NCBI RefSeq assembly: GCF_040412425.1
Contig: NC_089777.1
Coordinates: 37,430,537 to 37,494,536 of the forward strand
Reading direction: 5' to 3'
Length of the DNA stretch: 64,000 nucleotides
Origin: Macrobrachium rosenbergii
Taxonomy: Eukaryota > Arthropoda > Malacostraca > Decapoda > Palaemonidae
Below are positions 36,271 through 47,392 of this stretch, piece by piece; the stretch's first letter is position 1; each line of letters opens with the position of its first letter. The position numbers and the translations under genes were made by a program. The notes beneath the pieces were generated by a model. It saw nothing but the letters and a program-made list of their open reading frames with translations. It searched no databases and was not told where the DNA came from.

Positions 36271-37470
36271 ACAACATGGGGTTGAGAATATGCTCAAGGG
36301 CTTTTAGAACTTCACCTGTTGAAAGCATTTATGTCGACACAGATCATTTACCCCTTGATCTAAGAAGGCAAGAGCTAGGGTTGCGATACATGGCTAGAAT
36401 GAAAAGTGCTCCCAAAAATCCCTCCTTTCAAGCACTAAAGGAAACAGACTCTCAAAGTTTTCTGGTACAAGAGCTTCTAAACCATTCCAAATTCGACTGA
36501 ATGAGGATGTTAGGAATAATCACCTTAAATCCCAGAAAGTCCTGGAAGTAGAATATCCTGTAAATCCTCCATGGCTTATCCCAGAAGCATCAATATGTAA
36601 GAAACTGTTTAACAAAAAGGACTGCACTGTAGAAGAGATTAGGGGAAAATTCTTAGAGCACGATGTTACCCATACTAATTTTACAAAAATTTATACAGAT
36701 GGATCTAAGTCAGATAGTGGTGTTGGTTGCGCTGTTATCCTTGGTGATACAGCGTACACAGCTAAATTACCTGACTCTGCATCAATATTTACTGCCGAAT
36801 TAACAGCCGTAGTGTCTGCCCTAGATTTAGTTTTTCAAAGTAGTGACTCTAATTTTGTCATATACTCAGACTCTAGAAGCACCTTAGAAGCTATTAAAAA
36901 AATTTAATAGCTTTCATCCATTAATTGAAAAAGTTCAGGAGTGGCTTTTTCGTATATATTGTCGACGTAAATCAGTCTCTTTCTGTTGGGTCCCTTCTCA
37001 CGTGGGGATTCGCGGAAACGAGATGGCAGACAGGGAAGCGAAAGCTGCTAGTATTTTATCAGAAACCTCTTTTAGAAAAGTGCCTCATACAGATCTAAAA
37101 GGTCCCATTAGATCTTATGTTTTAAGTAAATGGCAAGAAAGGTGGACTTCTCCCTTCTTGCCAATAATAAGAAATATAGAAATATTAGGGATAATGTACT
37201 ACCGTGGTCTTCGTCATTCCAGCTTGACAGACGAACAGAGGTTATTTTAACGAGATTAAGGATTGGGCACACTTATTTAACCCATCAGTTTATTTTAGAA
37301 GGAAGCAGCCCTCCAGAGTGTGCTTACTGTGACGAGACACTAACAGTGGAGCACATTCTGGTGGTCTGCCCCAGATATTTTAACCAAAGAGAGAGATATT
37401 TTCAGGGTAAATCCTGTCTGATATTTTGGGAGATGAAGCAGATATTTCTGCTATCATCTCTTTTTTAAAG
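36271..37470 (+). pseudogene. LINE E RNase H and C-terminal zinc segment
   Basis: KIYTDGSKSDSGVGCA (36690), SIFTAELTAVVSAL, FVIYSDSRSTLEAIKK (36865), then a stop at about 36905. FCWVPSHVGIRGNEMADREA (36982 on) completes the RNase HI set. The tail (ILTRLRIGHTYLTHQF; PECAYC, then EHILVVCPRY) has the Cys/His arrangement of I/Jockey ORF2 C-termini. Confidence 0.8.
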
Positions 37471-37741
37471 TGTATTAAAATTTTTAATATTTAATTTTAT
37501 TTAATTTATTACATCACGTAAATTTTAATGACATTAATTTTTTTTTTTATGTATATAGCACATCATTCATTAAACTTCATACCCTTATTTATTGGTCACA
37601 TCACTTCATTTATTTAAATCATTTCCTTCATGAATTCATAACTTTAACATAATTTATTTTCTTTCCATTACGGCGCTGAATGGCCTTGTTGGCCCCAGTG
37701 CCTGGGCTTTTGCCCTAAATATCATACATCCATCCATCCAT
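37471..37741 (+). other. LINE E 3'UTR and (CATC)n tail
   Basis: AT-rich, then CGGCGCTGAATGGCCTTG, CCCCAGTGCCTGGGCTTTTG and CCCTAAATATCATA before the (CATC)n end. This final 70 bases is the tail shared with the SINE-like repeats. Confidence 0.7.
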
Positions 37742-37750
37742 CCTTTGGTG

Positions 37751-38631
37751 GAACAAAACCTCCAATAGCATGAGAAAGATCACTAGAAAATGTTAGAAGG
37801 TATAAGAGGATTGAAACCACACAAGCCAAAGTTATTTACCGTGCTGTGGCCAAACAAAAGAAATATTTAAAAAAACAAGAAGAGTGTCGTGGATGTTCTA
37901 CATAGATGGCATTAGCTCAAATATGCCATCCAAAATGATTTGGTAGAAAATTAAAAAACTAAATTGCAAGTTTGCCCCTCAACCTCAGCATACCCTTAGG
38001 ATGAATGGTAACCTAATCACCCAACCAGAGAGGGTTGCAGAAAAATTAGAAAATTTCTTGAGAAAATTGAGTAGTGAGAACTATTCTCGGGAATTCCAAG
38101 GCATGAGAAATGCCCAGATTTCGCTTGATTTAAGTGAAAATAATTTTGAACCATAAAATGCAAAATTTACACTACAGGAGCTCAAATATGCCTTGCAGAA
38201 TACCAATCCATCAGCCCCTGGTGAAGATAAAATACTGTATGAAGTGCTGAAACCTCTCCCAGAAAAGTCAAAGAAATTTCTTTTAGATATAATAATAATT
38301 AAAATCTGGGAAACTGGTATTGTTCGTAAGAGCTTGAAATTATCATTAATCCTCCCTATGAAGAAACCAAACAAGGATCCTTCTTTACCCAGCAGCTACA
38401 GACCATTAGCTCTCACCAGTTGTTTGTAAGCTGATGGAAAAGGTAGTTAACACCAGACTTGTATGGCACTTAGAAACAAATAAATTCCTTTTTCCATTCC
38501 AGTTTGGCTTCAGGAAAACGAGATCTACTTTAGATCCCTTGCTCAGGCTCTCAAACCACATACCTGTACAACAAGGTTTTGCTAAACATTGCCGAACAAT
38601 AGGAGTTTTCTTTGATTTGGAAAACGCATTT
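37751..38631 (+). pseudogene. LINE Y: endonuclease-RT linker and N-terminal RT
   Basis: Picks up after the LINE E duplication with WWNKT-type wording, then NTNPSAPGEDKILYEVLK (38193-38429 frame), PNKDPSLPSSYRPLALTSC, and in 38434-38640 FQFGFRKTRSTLDPLLRL and GVFFDLENAF (motif A). The frame is lost between the two pieces. DIRS-2 interrupts directly after motif A; RT resumes at 53419. Confidence 0.75.
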
Positions 38632-38642
38632 TCATTATAATG

Positions 38643-38817
38643 ACTTACCAAACCACTGTAAAAGCTTTTATCTCTTAAAATTCGACATGTCCGAGATATA
38701 AATTTTCAAATTTTTTGAACGCTGATATAATTGGCGGGAGACCCAACCCCACCGGATGCCAGTGGGGGTGGCGTGGAAGGCGACATACCCAGTAACCCAG
38801 GTCAGTTTCAATCTCGG
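38643..38817 (+). repeat. DIRS-2 left inverted terminal repeat
   Basis: About 175 bases; reverse complement of 44951-45128. Includes AATTGGCGGGAGACCCAACC and GTAACCCAGGTCAGTTTCAA. Confidence 0.92.
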
Positions 38818-38959
38818 GCGTATTGTGAACGCATCTCGCACGTCCGTCTGTCTCAAACTGTTTGGTTTCCTTCATCTTGTTGCGCTTCTTTCTGGTGTAT
38901 CTCCTTGGTGAAGTACTCAGTATCCTGTTTATTAATCTAGCTAGCGTAGCTCTGGGAAT

Positions 38960-41256
38960 TTGGTAGCTATGTTGGATTCCAGTTTCTCTGGATCCAGAGT
39001 TTGCGCAGGGAATTTGTGCTCTTCCAAACTGGTTAAACTTAAGTACGACCGCCATTCTTTGTGTACGGCATGTAGGGGTCAGGAGTGTTCCCAGGAGAAC
39101 ACATGCAGTGAGTGTATGAAATGGAGTCAGGAGTTTTGGCAAACGTACAGTTCCATCAGGTAAAGCTGGTTAAGGATAGGGATAGGAAAGCTTTTAAGCG
39201 TAAGGAAGCTAGGCTATCTTCTTTGCTGGTGGCATCGGCGTCATCTCCTTTACCGGCTGTTCCTTCCTTCTCTCCTACCCCCTCCTCTACCGCTGCTCTT
39301 TCCCCTCCATATTCCCCCCTCTTCTTCACCAGCTTCCCAGTATGTTTTCCCTAAAGCCAAGCCCAGCCGCGAGGCTGATAAATCAGAATTCGTTCTTTTC
39401 AGAAATCAAATGAAAGTGCAAATGAACGGTTTCATGGAGTCGGTCTTAAGTTTAGTGCGCTCGCGCCATAGTCCGGGCGTTAGCGTTGGTGATGACATCA
39501 GTGTTCGTGATAACAATGTGGTTGTTCGTGATTGTGTTTCAGGCGAGTCTGCTCGTTTTTCTGACTCTTTTGAGCAAAGGCAGCTGTCCCGCTCGCCTTC
39601 TGAGGCTAGAAGACAGTCCGGCGCTGGCGAAAAGGTCAAAAATTCTTCCCCACGAGCAGGCTTGTCCTCTAAGGCACAGGAAAGCCTTAGCCCTGGTGGT
39701 GAAAGTAGTAAGCTTGACTCTTCGTCGAAGTGTCGAAAAGCTTTGGGGAGCTGCAAAAGTGAATCTTGCAAGGCCCCGGAGGGTCGTGGACGCACAAGTT
39801 CGCGTAGTGTTTCTCCATCGACGCGTCAATCTTCTCGCCATCACCGACATCGCAGGATCGTGTCCCTAGAATCTTCGTCAAGATGGTCGTCGTCGAAGCA
39901 TCACTACCTAAAGTTAAGTTCTTCAGATGAGAGTAGCAGCAGTTCATCTTCAGTCTCTTCATCTTCCAGCTCTTCAGATCCCCCCCCCCCTCCTCGTCAT
40001 CGCAAGTGGGATCATGCCTCTCGAACCTTAGAGGCAATCTTCTGATAATTCCTGCCCTAGGGTTACTAAACTCTTTTAAGAAAATGACAGCTAGCCTTAT
40101 ACCTGGTTACTCGGTGTGGGGTTCCGATCAAGAAGATATGTTTCAGACGCTCCCTCCCAGGTCACCTAGGGCAGTCAAGATTCCTAGCCCTCTCCAGAAA
40201 GGTCTGCCTCAAGTGCCCGGGCCTCTTCCTCCTCCTCCTACACAGGAAGTGTCTGCTCCTTTGGTTTCATCCTCACCTTCCCAGGAGTCTAGTCTGCTGG
40301 AAGAGAAGCTAGAAAAGGTAGTCTGCAAAGTCCTTGGTATTCCTGGGGGTCAAGAAGTTGTTCCTCCTCAACTCCTGGACAATCTTGGCATGGAACCGAT
40401 TCTTTCTGGTGAAGAGGAAGGTCCCGTTGACTCGATGCCGCCTTCTCATTACGCTTCTCTGCTCGGCTTTCTGCTGCAGTCGTACCCTCAACATTTTCAG
40501 CTGACAGCCCCCTCTTCCCCGACTTCCACGTTGTGTCTGGGAAAACAATGTCCTGCCACTTCCCTCCCCAAATTAGTACTCTCCACTGCCTCCAAGAAAG
40601 CATTAAAGGAGGTAGAGGCTTGGTTGGAAGCTAAGAGATCCTCGGGTAAATCGTCGTTTGCGTACCCTCCTTCAAAGCTGTCGAAAAGGAGGCAAAATTA
40701 TTACAGCACAGGAACTTCTCCTTCACTGGGCTCTGCAATTTCAGCACAAGGGGACTTTGGCTCCCTTGTGGACCCTTCAAGACGCATTTCCTTTGAGGCG
40801 GCCAAGACTTTTTCTGCCCTGGATGTAGAACATTTTTCCAAGAACCTCTACAAGCTCCTAGAGATTGTCAGCTTTCTCGATTGGTCAATGGGAGCTATTT
40901 TTAAACAGGTTGAGCAGGCTAATGTCGCAGAAGACGTCTTGGAGAGAATCACGGGATTCCTTTCCTGCACCGACATTGCTATCCATGATGCGGCAGGTGA
41001 ACTTTCCTCCCTCTTCGCCATGGCCACTCTGAAGAAGAGGGAGACTTGGTGCTCTTTCTTATCTAAGGCTGTGACTTCTTCGCAGAAAATGGCATTGATG
41101 TTTGCACCTTTTGACAAGGAAGGCCTTTTCCCAGAAGCAGTAGTGAAAGACGTCCTTTCAGCCATGGATAAGAGGGCGTCGTCACACATCCTGTCTGTCT
41201 TCCACCAAACTGAGGCCTGCTCCTGCTCCTTTGACCAAGATGGTATCTCCTCTTAA
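38960..41256 (+). pseudogene. DIRS-2 gag-like gene (largest intact piece 416 codons)
   Basis: ATG at 38960 or 38969 opens a 67-codon piece with a Cys-rich motif (CAGNLCSS, then LCTACRGQECSQENTCSEC). The frame moves through 39112-39354 and 39410-40045, a Ser-rich stretch with a poly-Ser run and PPPPPRH, to 40006-41256. That last frame holds LLEEKLEKVVCKVLGIPGG, SHYASLLGFLLQSYPQHF, ISAQGDFGSLVDPSRR and VSFLDWSMGAIFKQVEQA, matching DIRS-1 gag in order. A C8-9 run at about 39979 is a likely frameshift site. A Gag role is inferred from position and family. Confidence 0.75.
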
Positions 41257-41387
41257 CAGACATCCATTTCGTAACTCCAGGCCCAAACCTTACTCAAGGT
41301 TCCGCTCCAACTCCAGGGGTCACAAGTTCTCTTCGAAGCCCCACGGCCATCCTGCCAGTAAGTAGGAACCCTGTCCTCCATGCGCCA

Positions 41388-42083
41388 GTGGGGGCCAGAC
41401 TCAGCCTCTTTTGGGAGGAATGGAAAGACAGAGGTGCAGATCAGTGGGTGGTGCAAGTGCTCCAGCTAGGCTACCGCCTTTTGTTCGCCCAACCTCCTCC
41501 TCTCTCCACTTCTCCCATTTCCTTGACAGCATACTCAGGAGGCTCAGTCAAGTTTTCGGCCCTAGAGACAGAAGTCCAGAATGTCTCGGGGAAAACAGTC
41601 ATCGAAGAAGTACAGGACTTGTCAACTCCAGGTTTCTACAACCGCCTGTTTGTAGTCCCCAAGTCATCAGGGGGTTGGAGGCCAGTTCTCGACGTAAGCG
41701 CTCTCAATCTGTACTTAGTGAAAACCAAGTTTTCCATGGAAACAAACCACTCCGTTCTTCAGGCTCTAACTCGAGGGAATTGGATGGTGACCCTCGACAT
41801 GGAAGATGCCTATTTCCACATTCCAGTACATCAAGACTCTTTGAGGTATCTTCGGTTTGTTTTCAAGGACAGAGTTTACCAGTTCAGGGCCCTCTGCTTC
41901 GGCCTGTCGACAGCCCCGCAGGTGTTCACCAGGATTCTCGCCCCGATAGGTCGTTGGCTCCACCTGGAGGGAGTTCGGATCTCCTTATACCTCGACGACT
42001 GGCTACTCTGTTCATCATCAAGGGACCGCTGCATGGAGGACCTTCACAGAACCTTAAGGTTAGCTCGAGACTTGGGATTCTGA
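41388..42083 (+). pseudogene. DIRS-2 reverse transcriptase (231 codons, then frameshift)
   Basis: PGFYNRLFVVPKSSGGWRPV (residues about 80-100), TLDMEDAYFHIPVHQDS (motif A), FRALCFGLSTAPQVF (motif B), ISLYLDDWLLCSSS (catalytic LDD, about residue 202-207). All catalytic residues expected of a DIRS RT are present. A frameshift at about 42075 (GFLINTEK-like wording lost) ends the frame and reading continues in the next. Confidence 0.9.
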
Positions 42084-42874
42084 TAAACACAGAAAAGTTG
42101 AGCTTAATTCCTTCGCAGAGGATTCTTTATTTGGGGATGACTCTGGACAGTCTAGCTTTTCGGGCTTTTCTGTCCCCCAAAAGGGTTTCCTCCTGCCTTC
42201 AGATGGTGGAGAAGTTTCTCCTCCTGGACAGTTGCTCCGCCCATCAGTGGATGGCTTTCCTGGGAACTCTGTTGTCAGTGGAGCAATTCGTCAAGTTAGG
42301 CCGCCTGCACATGAAACCCTTACAGTTTTTCCTCAAGGGCTCTTGGGACAGAACTCAAATGGACTCCACGATCTTCAACATTCCCCCCGACGTCAGGAGG
42401 CATCATCTTTGGTGGAAATCACCGGAAAGGCTTTCGGAGGGTCTAGATCTCCTCCCAAGACAACCATCTCTGCAGATGTTCTCAGACGAGTCCAATGTTG
42501 GGTGGGGAGCACATCTAGGCAACCTCAGGACGTCAGGAGTTTGGTCGAACGAACAGCAGCAGCTCCACATCAATGCCAAGGAACTTTTGGCCATTCACCT
42601 CGCTCTCCAGGACTTTTCGACCCACGTCTCAGGCCAAGCAGTCGCTGTTCACGCCGACAACTTGACAGTTCTAGCTTACATTCGGAAACAGGGAGGTACC
42701 CATTCCTTCTCCCTGTTCAAAACTGCGAGGGACCTCCTTCTGTGGGCGGACAGCAACAGGGTGGTCCTGTTCCCTCGGTTTGTGCAGGGAAAGCTGAACG
42801 TTCTGGCGGATCAACTCAGCCGTTGGAACCAGACTCTCCCTACGGGTGGACCCTGCACCCACAAGTGTGCCTAG
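42060..42874 (+). pseudogene. DIRS-2 RT connection and RNase H
   Basis: In the frame that ends at 42874: LYLGMTLDSLAFRAFLSPKR, HQWMAFLGTLLSVEQFVKL, then SLQMFSDESNVGWGAHLG (first Asp), NAKELLAIHLALQDF (Glu), VAVHADNLTVLAYIRKQGG (Asp) and FVQGKLNVLADQLSR (last Asp). The full set of RNase H acids is present. The upstream part of this same frame (41411-42060) overlaps RT in another frame and is not coding. Confidence 0.85.
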
Positions 42875-43170
42875 ACCTGTGGAATTTGTGGGGCACTCCC
42901 ATAATAGATCTCTTCGCTACCTCCAAGAACCATCGTCTCCCAGTGTTCTGCTCACTAGTTCCAGACCCACTGACTCACTTGGTGGACGCCATGCTCCTAG
43001 ACTGGATGAACCTGTTTGCCTATGCCTTTCCTCCTTTCGGGCTCATCAGGCAAGTGATAAACAAAGTGAAATTCCATCAGAATGTCGAACTAATCCTCGT
43101 TGCCCGTTATGGCCAAGGAAGGAGTGGTTCCCGGACCTGCTAGATCTCCTGATAGACTTCCCAAGGCTTC
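42870..43170 (+). pseudogene. DIRS-2 conserved region after RNase H
   Basis: CLDLWNLWGTPIIDLFATSK, PVFCSLVPDPLTHLVDAMLL, FAYAFPPFGLIRQVINKVKF, then WPRKEWFPDLLDLLIDFP in another frame. Same block as DIRS-1 at 23117-23480. A methyltransferase-like region is described in some DIRS elements near here; I do not see a clear catalytic motif and leave the function open. Confidence 0.65.
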
Positions 43171-43189
43171 TTCCTCAAAGGAAGTCTTT

Positions 43190-44403
43190 TCTCAGACAAC
43201 CCCACCTAATGAAGTTCCACCAGGGATTGTCCACTCTCGCTCTGACAGGCTTCAGACTGTCAGGAAGCTCATCAGAGCACAAGATTTTTCAAGCAAGGCT
43301 GCAGAGGCTATTGGAGGTGCGGAAGGGACTCCTCCTAGCAAATTATACCAGTCCAAGTGGACAGTCTTCAGGAATTGGTGTAGAAAAAATAGTATCTCCT
43401 CTTCTTCGACGTCTATAACTGAACTTGCCAATTTTTTCATTTGCTTAAGGGATTCAAGAAAATTGATGCCATCAACCATCAAAGGTTACAGAGCCATGCT
43501 GTCCTCCATCTTCTACCATAGGGGGTTAGACCTGTCAAATAACCGAGACTTGTCAGACCTCCTCAAGTCCTTAGAGACAGCTAAGACCCCAAAACATTCC
43601 CTTGCCTGGAATTTAGATGTAGTTTTGAGGTGGTTGATGTCTCCAAGGTACGAACCTTAGAAGATCTTTCTCTTAGAGACCTCGCTAAGAAATCCCTTTT
43701 TCTGGTTACCTTAGCAACGGCAAAGAGGGTTAGTGAAATACAGGCCATTGACAAGGTAGTGGTTTTTTCACAAGGTAATGCTGTTTGTTCTTTCACCTTG
43801 AATTTTCTGGCCAAGAATGAGTCTCCTTCCAACCCTTGGCCTCAGTCCTTTACCATTCAGAACCTCTCCGAAGTGGCTGGCCTTCGAGAATTGGAGGCTT
43901 CTTTGTGCCTTGTTAGAGCTATCAATGCTTACTTAGCCAGAACGACCAACATCAGAGGAGGTTCCTCTAACCTTTGGTGTTCAGTGAAAGACCCAACCAG
44001 ACCTTTATCCAAAAATGCCCTTGCTTTCTTCGTCAAGGAACTCATTTTAGAGGCGCACAGACGCATTAACGAAGAGGATGCACGCCTAGTCAAGTCTCAC
44101 ATTCACGAAGTGCGCTCAATAGCAACTTCAGTGGCTTTCTGTCATAATAAGTCACTTTCGCAGATCACACAGAGCACCTTCTGGAGGTTGAAATCAGTGT
44201 TTGCGTCTCACTACCTTAGGGAGGTCGAAGTTGCGTATCAGGACCTGTTTGCGTTAGGTCCCGTATCTGCAGCTGGCTTGGTTTTAGGGGGAACACACTA
44301 TGGGGTTAGGTTCTTTATCTTACCTTCCCCTTGTGGTTTTATGGTTGCTGAGTTAAAAGGAAGCCGAGGGTGCTCAGTTCACCCGGAGTATCCTCCGTTC
44401 TAG
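43190..44403 (+). pseudogene. DIRS-2 tyrosine recombinase, single frameshift
   Basis: The N-terminal core-binding part lies in the frame ending at 43660 (PSKLYQSKWTVFRNWCRKN, STIKGYRAMLSSIFYHRGLD). The catalytic part is in 43630-44403: LVTLATAKRVSEIQAID (Arg), HIHEVRSIATSVAFCHNKSL (His-x-x-Arg), STFWRLKSVFASHYLREVE (Trp, His, nucleophile Tyr). One missing base at about 43658 (CGAACCTTAG) breaks an otherwise complete enzyme. All catalytic residues are present. It would join the circular cDNA to its target. Confidence 0.9.
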
Positions 44404-44781
44404 TTGAGCTACTGAGGGTATAGAGAAGGGGGATGTATTTAACTAGTTTTAGGTTAGGTGGTGAGGCCCTTTTTCAGTCTGGTTGCTTTCCAATTGCTCA
44501 GGGCAAGAGCAAAGGAAAGTCACCCCTTGTCTTAGTCAGCAGTGTACTTCCCTGACTACTTGGGTTGTTATGGAGCAGAGTAGCTAGCAGTGCTTACGCC
44601 CAATGCCTCTGCAGGTAGTGGAGCTTCAACCAGCAGCAGTACCTCCCTGCAAAAGCCCATCTACCAGGTAAGGTGACTCCTACCTTTTTGTTGGTAGGGA
44701 TCCATAGGATGCCCATGTTTAGAGTTTGTCCCTTTGTTATAATGTGTAACCTTTCGATAACTGATACCTCATCCCCTGCCC

Positions 44782-44800
44782 TTCCACCTTAAATGTGGAA
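44782..44800. other. Small hairpin before the DIRS-2 internal complementary region
   Basis: TTCCAC pairs with GTGGAA around a 7-base loop. DIRS-3 has TTCCCAC with GTGGGAA at the same place (57905-57929): the stem is kept while the bases differ. Confidence 0.45.
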
Positions 44801-44807
44801 TCAGTTT

Positions 44808-44889
44808 TACAGTGTTTTGGTAAGTCATTATAATGAAAATGACATTTTTATGATAAAATGTTTCATTATACTTACCAAAACACTGTAAC
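44808..44889 (+). repeat. DIRS-2 internal complementary region
   Basis: GGTAAGTCATTATAATGAAA followed by ATGACATTTTTATGATAAAA is the reverse complement of the right end joined to the left end of the element. In DIRS elements this region is thought to act as a splint for closing the cDNA circle. It confirms both termini. Confidence 0.9.
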
Positions 44890-44950
44890 TTAAAGGCCTC
44901 CTCCTCCCCGCAGGGGGAGACGTTATCTCAGGCTTTCACTAATTGTGTAT

Positions 44951-45128
44951 GCCGAGATTGAAACTGACCTGGGTTACTGGGTATGTCGCCTTCCACGCCA
45001 CCCCCACCGGCATCCGGTGGGGTTGGGTCTCCCGCCAATTATATCAGCGTTCCAAACAAAGCTTGAAAATTTATATCTCGGACGTGTCGAATTTTAAGAG
45101 ATAAAAGCTTTTACAGTGTTTTGGTAAG
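44951..45128 (-). repeat. DIRS-2 right inverted terminal repeat
   Basis: Reverse complement of the left repeat, ending GTTTTGGTAAG. The remaining terminus (ATGAAACAT...CATTTT) lies beyond the LTR element, at 53383-53418. Confidence 0.9.
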
Positions 45129-45134
45129 TATAAT

Positions 45135-45168
45135 TATGGAGGAATGAGGTTATTGCATTTGACGACGT

Positions 45169-45235
<67 letters not shown>

Positions 45236-45849
45236 ACGAACAACGGTGTACATAATTGTTGAATGATGTCGTTAGAGAGTGGTTTTCTTTTGTTTACATT
45301 TTGATTGTCCATGAGGTATCGTGTTTCGTTGTTTTGGGAGTGCGCGGAACTGTGATTGATGATCGTGGCTGGAGTCTTGACAGAGATATTGTGCTGCAAG
45401 GACGGTTTTCTGGTAGTTGATCGGAGTTTTAGTTGCGGTTTTTAGGTTCAGTTTGTGTGATCTGGTAATTGGAGGCTTTGTGGTTGGAGTGTTTGTACTT
45501 GGGTGTGTTTTTGGGTTTTGTGCTGTGTTGGTTGCGTGATCGGCGTCGTGTGATAACCTGGTTGTTTTTTTCTGCTGTGCTCCAAGGGAGTTGAGTTTGT
45601 CTTCGTGGTCGAGTCTTTTTGAGTCTTGTTTTGGGTCGTGTTTGTGTACTGGTTGGGTTGTTGTTTTCTTGGTTGTGGACTGTTGTTGTGTGGTAAGCGT
45701 TGGCGTTATCGGCAGTTGTGGTGACTTCGTGACCTCCTTCTGCTTGGCAAAACTTCCTGTCCGGAATTCGTAGGCCTAGCCTAGTACGAGGTGAGTGTAT
45801 GTGTTGTTTTTTTGTTAGTGTGAGTGTGTGGTTGTGAAATCCCGCCACA
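45135..45849 (+). repeat. Gypsy 5' LTR (715 bp)
   Basis: Begins TATGGAGGAATGAGG and ends CCCGCCACA. Contains a (GA)n tract at 45172-45232. Aligns along its length with 52646-53382. Confidence 0.9.
45172..45232 (+). repeat. (GA)n microsatellite in the 5' LTR
   Basis: About 61 bases of GA. The 3' LTR has a longer tract (52685-52757). Confidence 0.95.
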
Positions 45850-45854
45850 TAATT

Positions 45855-45872
45855 TGGCGCCCAACGTGGGGC
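45855..45872 (+). other. Primer binding site, tRNA-Lys type
   Basis: TGGCGCCCAACGTGGGGC, five bases after the LTR end. This is the complement of the 3' end of the tRNA-Lys(1,2) class, the primer used by several retroviruses. Confidence 0.85.
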
Positions 45873-45932
45873 TGTTGTGTATTTACAGTTAGGATTGTTT
45901 TGTGGTGGGTAGAGTGAGAGTAAGAGGTCAGG

Positions 45933-47392
45933 ATGAGTGAGATAGAGAGACTGAGAGAGGAACTCCGGTTGGCTAGGGAACTCCAGGGTAGGCTGGAGGA
46001 GGAGAATGGGAGGCTGAGGAGTGAGAATGAGGAGTTGAGGAGTCAGTTGGAGGAGATGGGGCGAATGCTAGAGTGCAAAAGAAGAAATGAAAGAGGAGAT
46101 GAAAGAGGGGGTGAAAGAGTCTGAGGAAAGAATGGATAAGAAGTTAGAGTCTGCAGTAAGCAGGATGCAGGAAATGATGAAGGGAATGTTTAAGGAGTTC
46201 TTTGGAGAAGGAGCTGTAGGAGGAGGTTCCCCTGGGTCTTGGGATGGGCCAGAAGGGTTGCTGAAGGTAGAGTAGAGTGGAGATGAGAGTGATGGAAGTG
46301 ATTTAGGTGCAGTAAAGAAGGAAAAGAAGGGAGAGATGCTGGCTAAAGGTAAACGGGAGGACAAGGTTAAGAAAGGGGGTGAGGAAAAGAAGAAAAAAGG
46401 AAAGGGGCTTAGGAAGGATGAGAAGAAAGTTGATATTGGGAAATTGGAAAAGAGTAAGGAACAAGATGAAAGTGAGTTGGATAGTGAAGATTGGATAAGG
46501 GTAGTTAAGAAGAAGGGTAAGGAAAGCGCAGTTGGGAGGATGGATGTTAGTGTGGAAGTGGATTCACTGTATTCGGAAGAGTGTAAGAAAGGTCAGAGTG
46601 AAACTAGTGGCAGCGACAGTGAGAGTGAGAAAGAAGTACGGAAGGCTATGTATGTGAGAGAAGTGCCACGGTGTGAGAAGTATGAAGAGTATGGAAGTAG
46701 GGATATAAGGGATTTTTTCAGGGAGTATGAAGGTTATTGCATGGCTAAATATGGAGAGAATAAGAGGGTATGGGCACGAGAGTTAGGGGGTTTTTTAACA
46801 GTTTTTGCCGAGTATGTATGGGGTGGTAATGAGTGTAGGTCATGTGTCCTATGAAAGTATTAAAAGTAGGATTATAGAACAGGCAAGAAGGACAAAAAAT
46901 AGTGTTAAGTATAAGAGGAAACATGATTTCGATGAGGCAAGAATGAATGATGGTGAATCTTTGGATATGTACGTCTGTTGGTTGGAAACATTAGCCAGAA
47001 GGAAATTTGGTGATGAGGGAATAAATGAGTGCAAAGAGTTAGTACGAAAGTTGTTGGCGACGGTACCCGATTGTGTGTACGAGTTCATAAATAGGAAGCG
47101 CAAGGAAAAGATGAAGTGGACGAATGAAAGGTTGAGGTGGAATGAAATTTTGGATCTGGTTGAAGACCATGAGGTTGACAGATGCGCGAAAGAGAGTAGG
47201 AGTGTTAGCGTTAGGGCAGAGGTACCAGAATTTAGAAGCTATAGGGAAGCAGTTTTGGCAGGACCGAGGTGGATGGCAGAGCAAGTAGTTGATAGAAGTG
47301 TAAATGTAAATAATGCAAATATCAAGGGCCACAGAGAGATAGTAGTAGTAGTATTGGAAGGGTAGGGTTAGTTAGTTATGATCTAGGGCAGA
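45933..47392 (+). pseudogene. Gypsy gag (coiled coil, charged linker, capsid)
   Basis: ATG at 45933: residues 1-50 form a heptad-patterned coiled coil (LRLARELQGRLEEENGRLRS). A frameshift at about 46075 moves to the frame of 46087-46854, with a TAG at 46273; this part is Lys/Glu-rich, then DIRDFFREYEGYCMAKYGEN. After another shift (about 46830) comes a capsid-like segment in 46805-47365: SVKYKRKHDFDEARMNDGES, LDMYVCWLETLARRKFG, ECKELVRKLLATVPDCVYEF. The wording fits retrotransposon Gag capsid. One more shift leads into the knuckles. Confidence 0.75.

Larger units (their letters stand above)
31077..37741 (+). mobile_element. LINE E, nearly full-length I/Jockey-type LINE (6.7 kb)
   Basis: 5'UTR, ORF1 (RRM-like, zinc knuckles), ORF2 (endonuclease, RT, RNase H) and 3'UTR with a (CATC)n end. 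It is bounded by the 9-bp duplication. Its 5' consensus start, AGGACGCCTTGACGAGGTG, is at 31091; the 14 bases between the duplication and that point are absent from LINE F and may be junction filler. Numerous stops and frameshifts. Confidence 0.85.

Noticed and set aside
42232..42870. Upstream half of a 303-codon plus-strand frame
   Set aside because: It overlaps RNase H in the proper frame; only the part after 42870 matches the conserved post-RNase H region.
45094..45399. Minus-strand frame with a long SLSL run
   Set aside because: Translation of the (GA)n tract.
45591..45773. Frame inside the 5' LTR (and its twin at 53073-53306)
   Set aside because: Lies in the LTR, differs in length between the two LTRs through indels, Cys/Val/Leu-rich without a motif.
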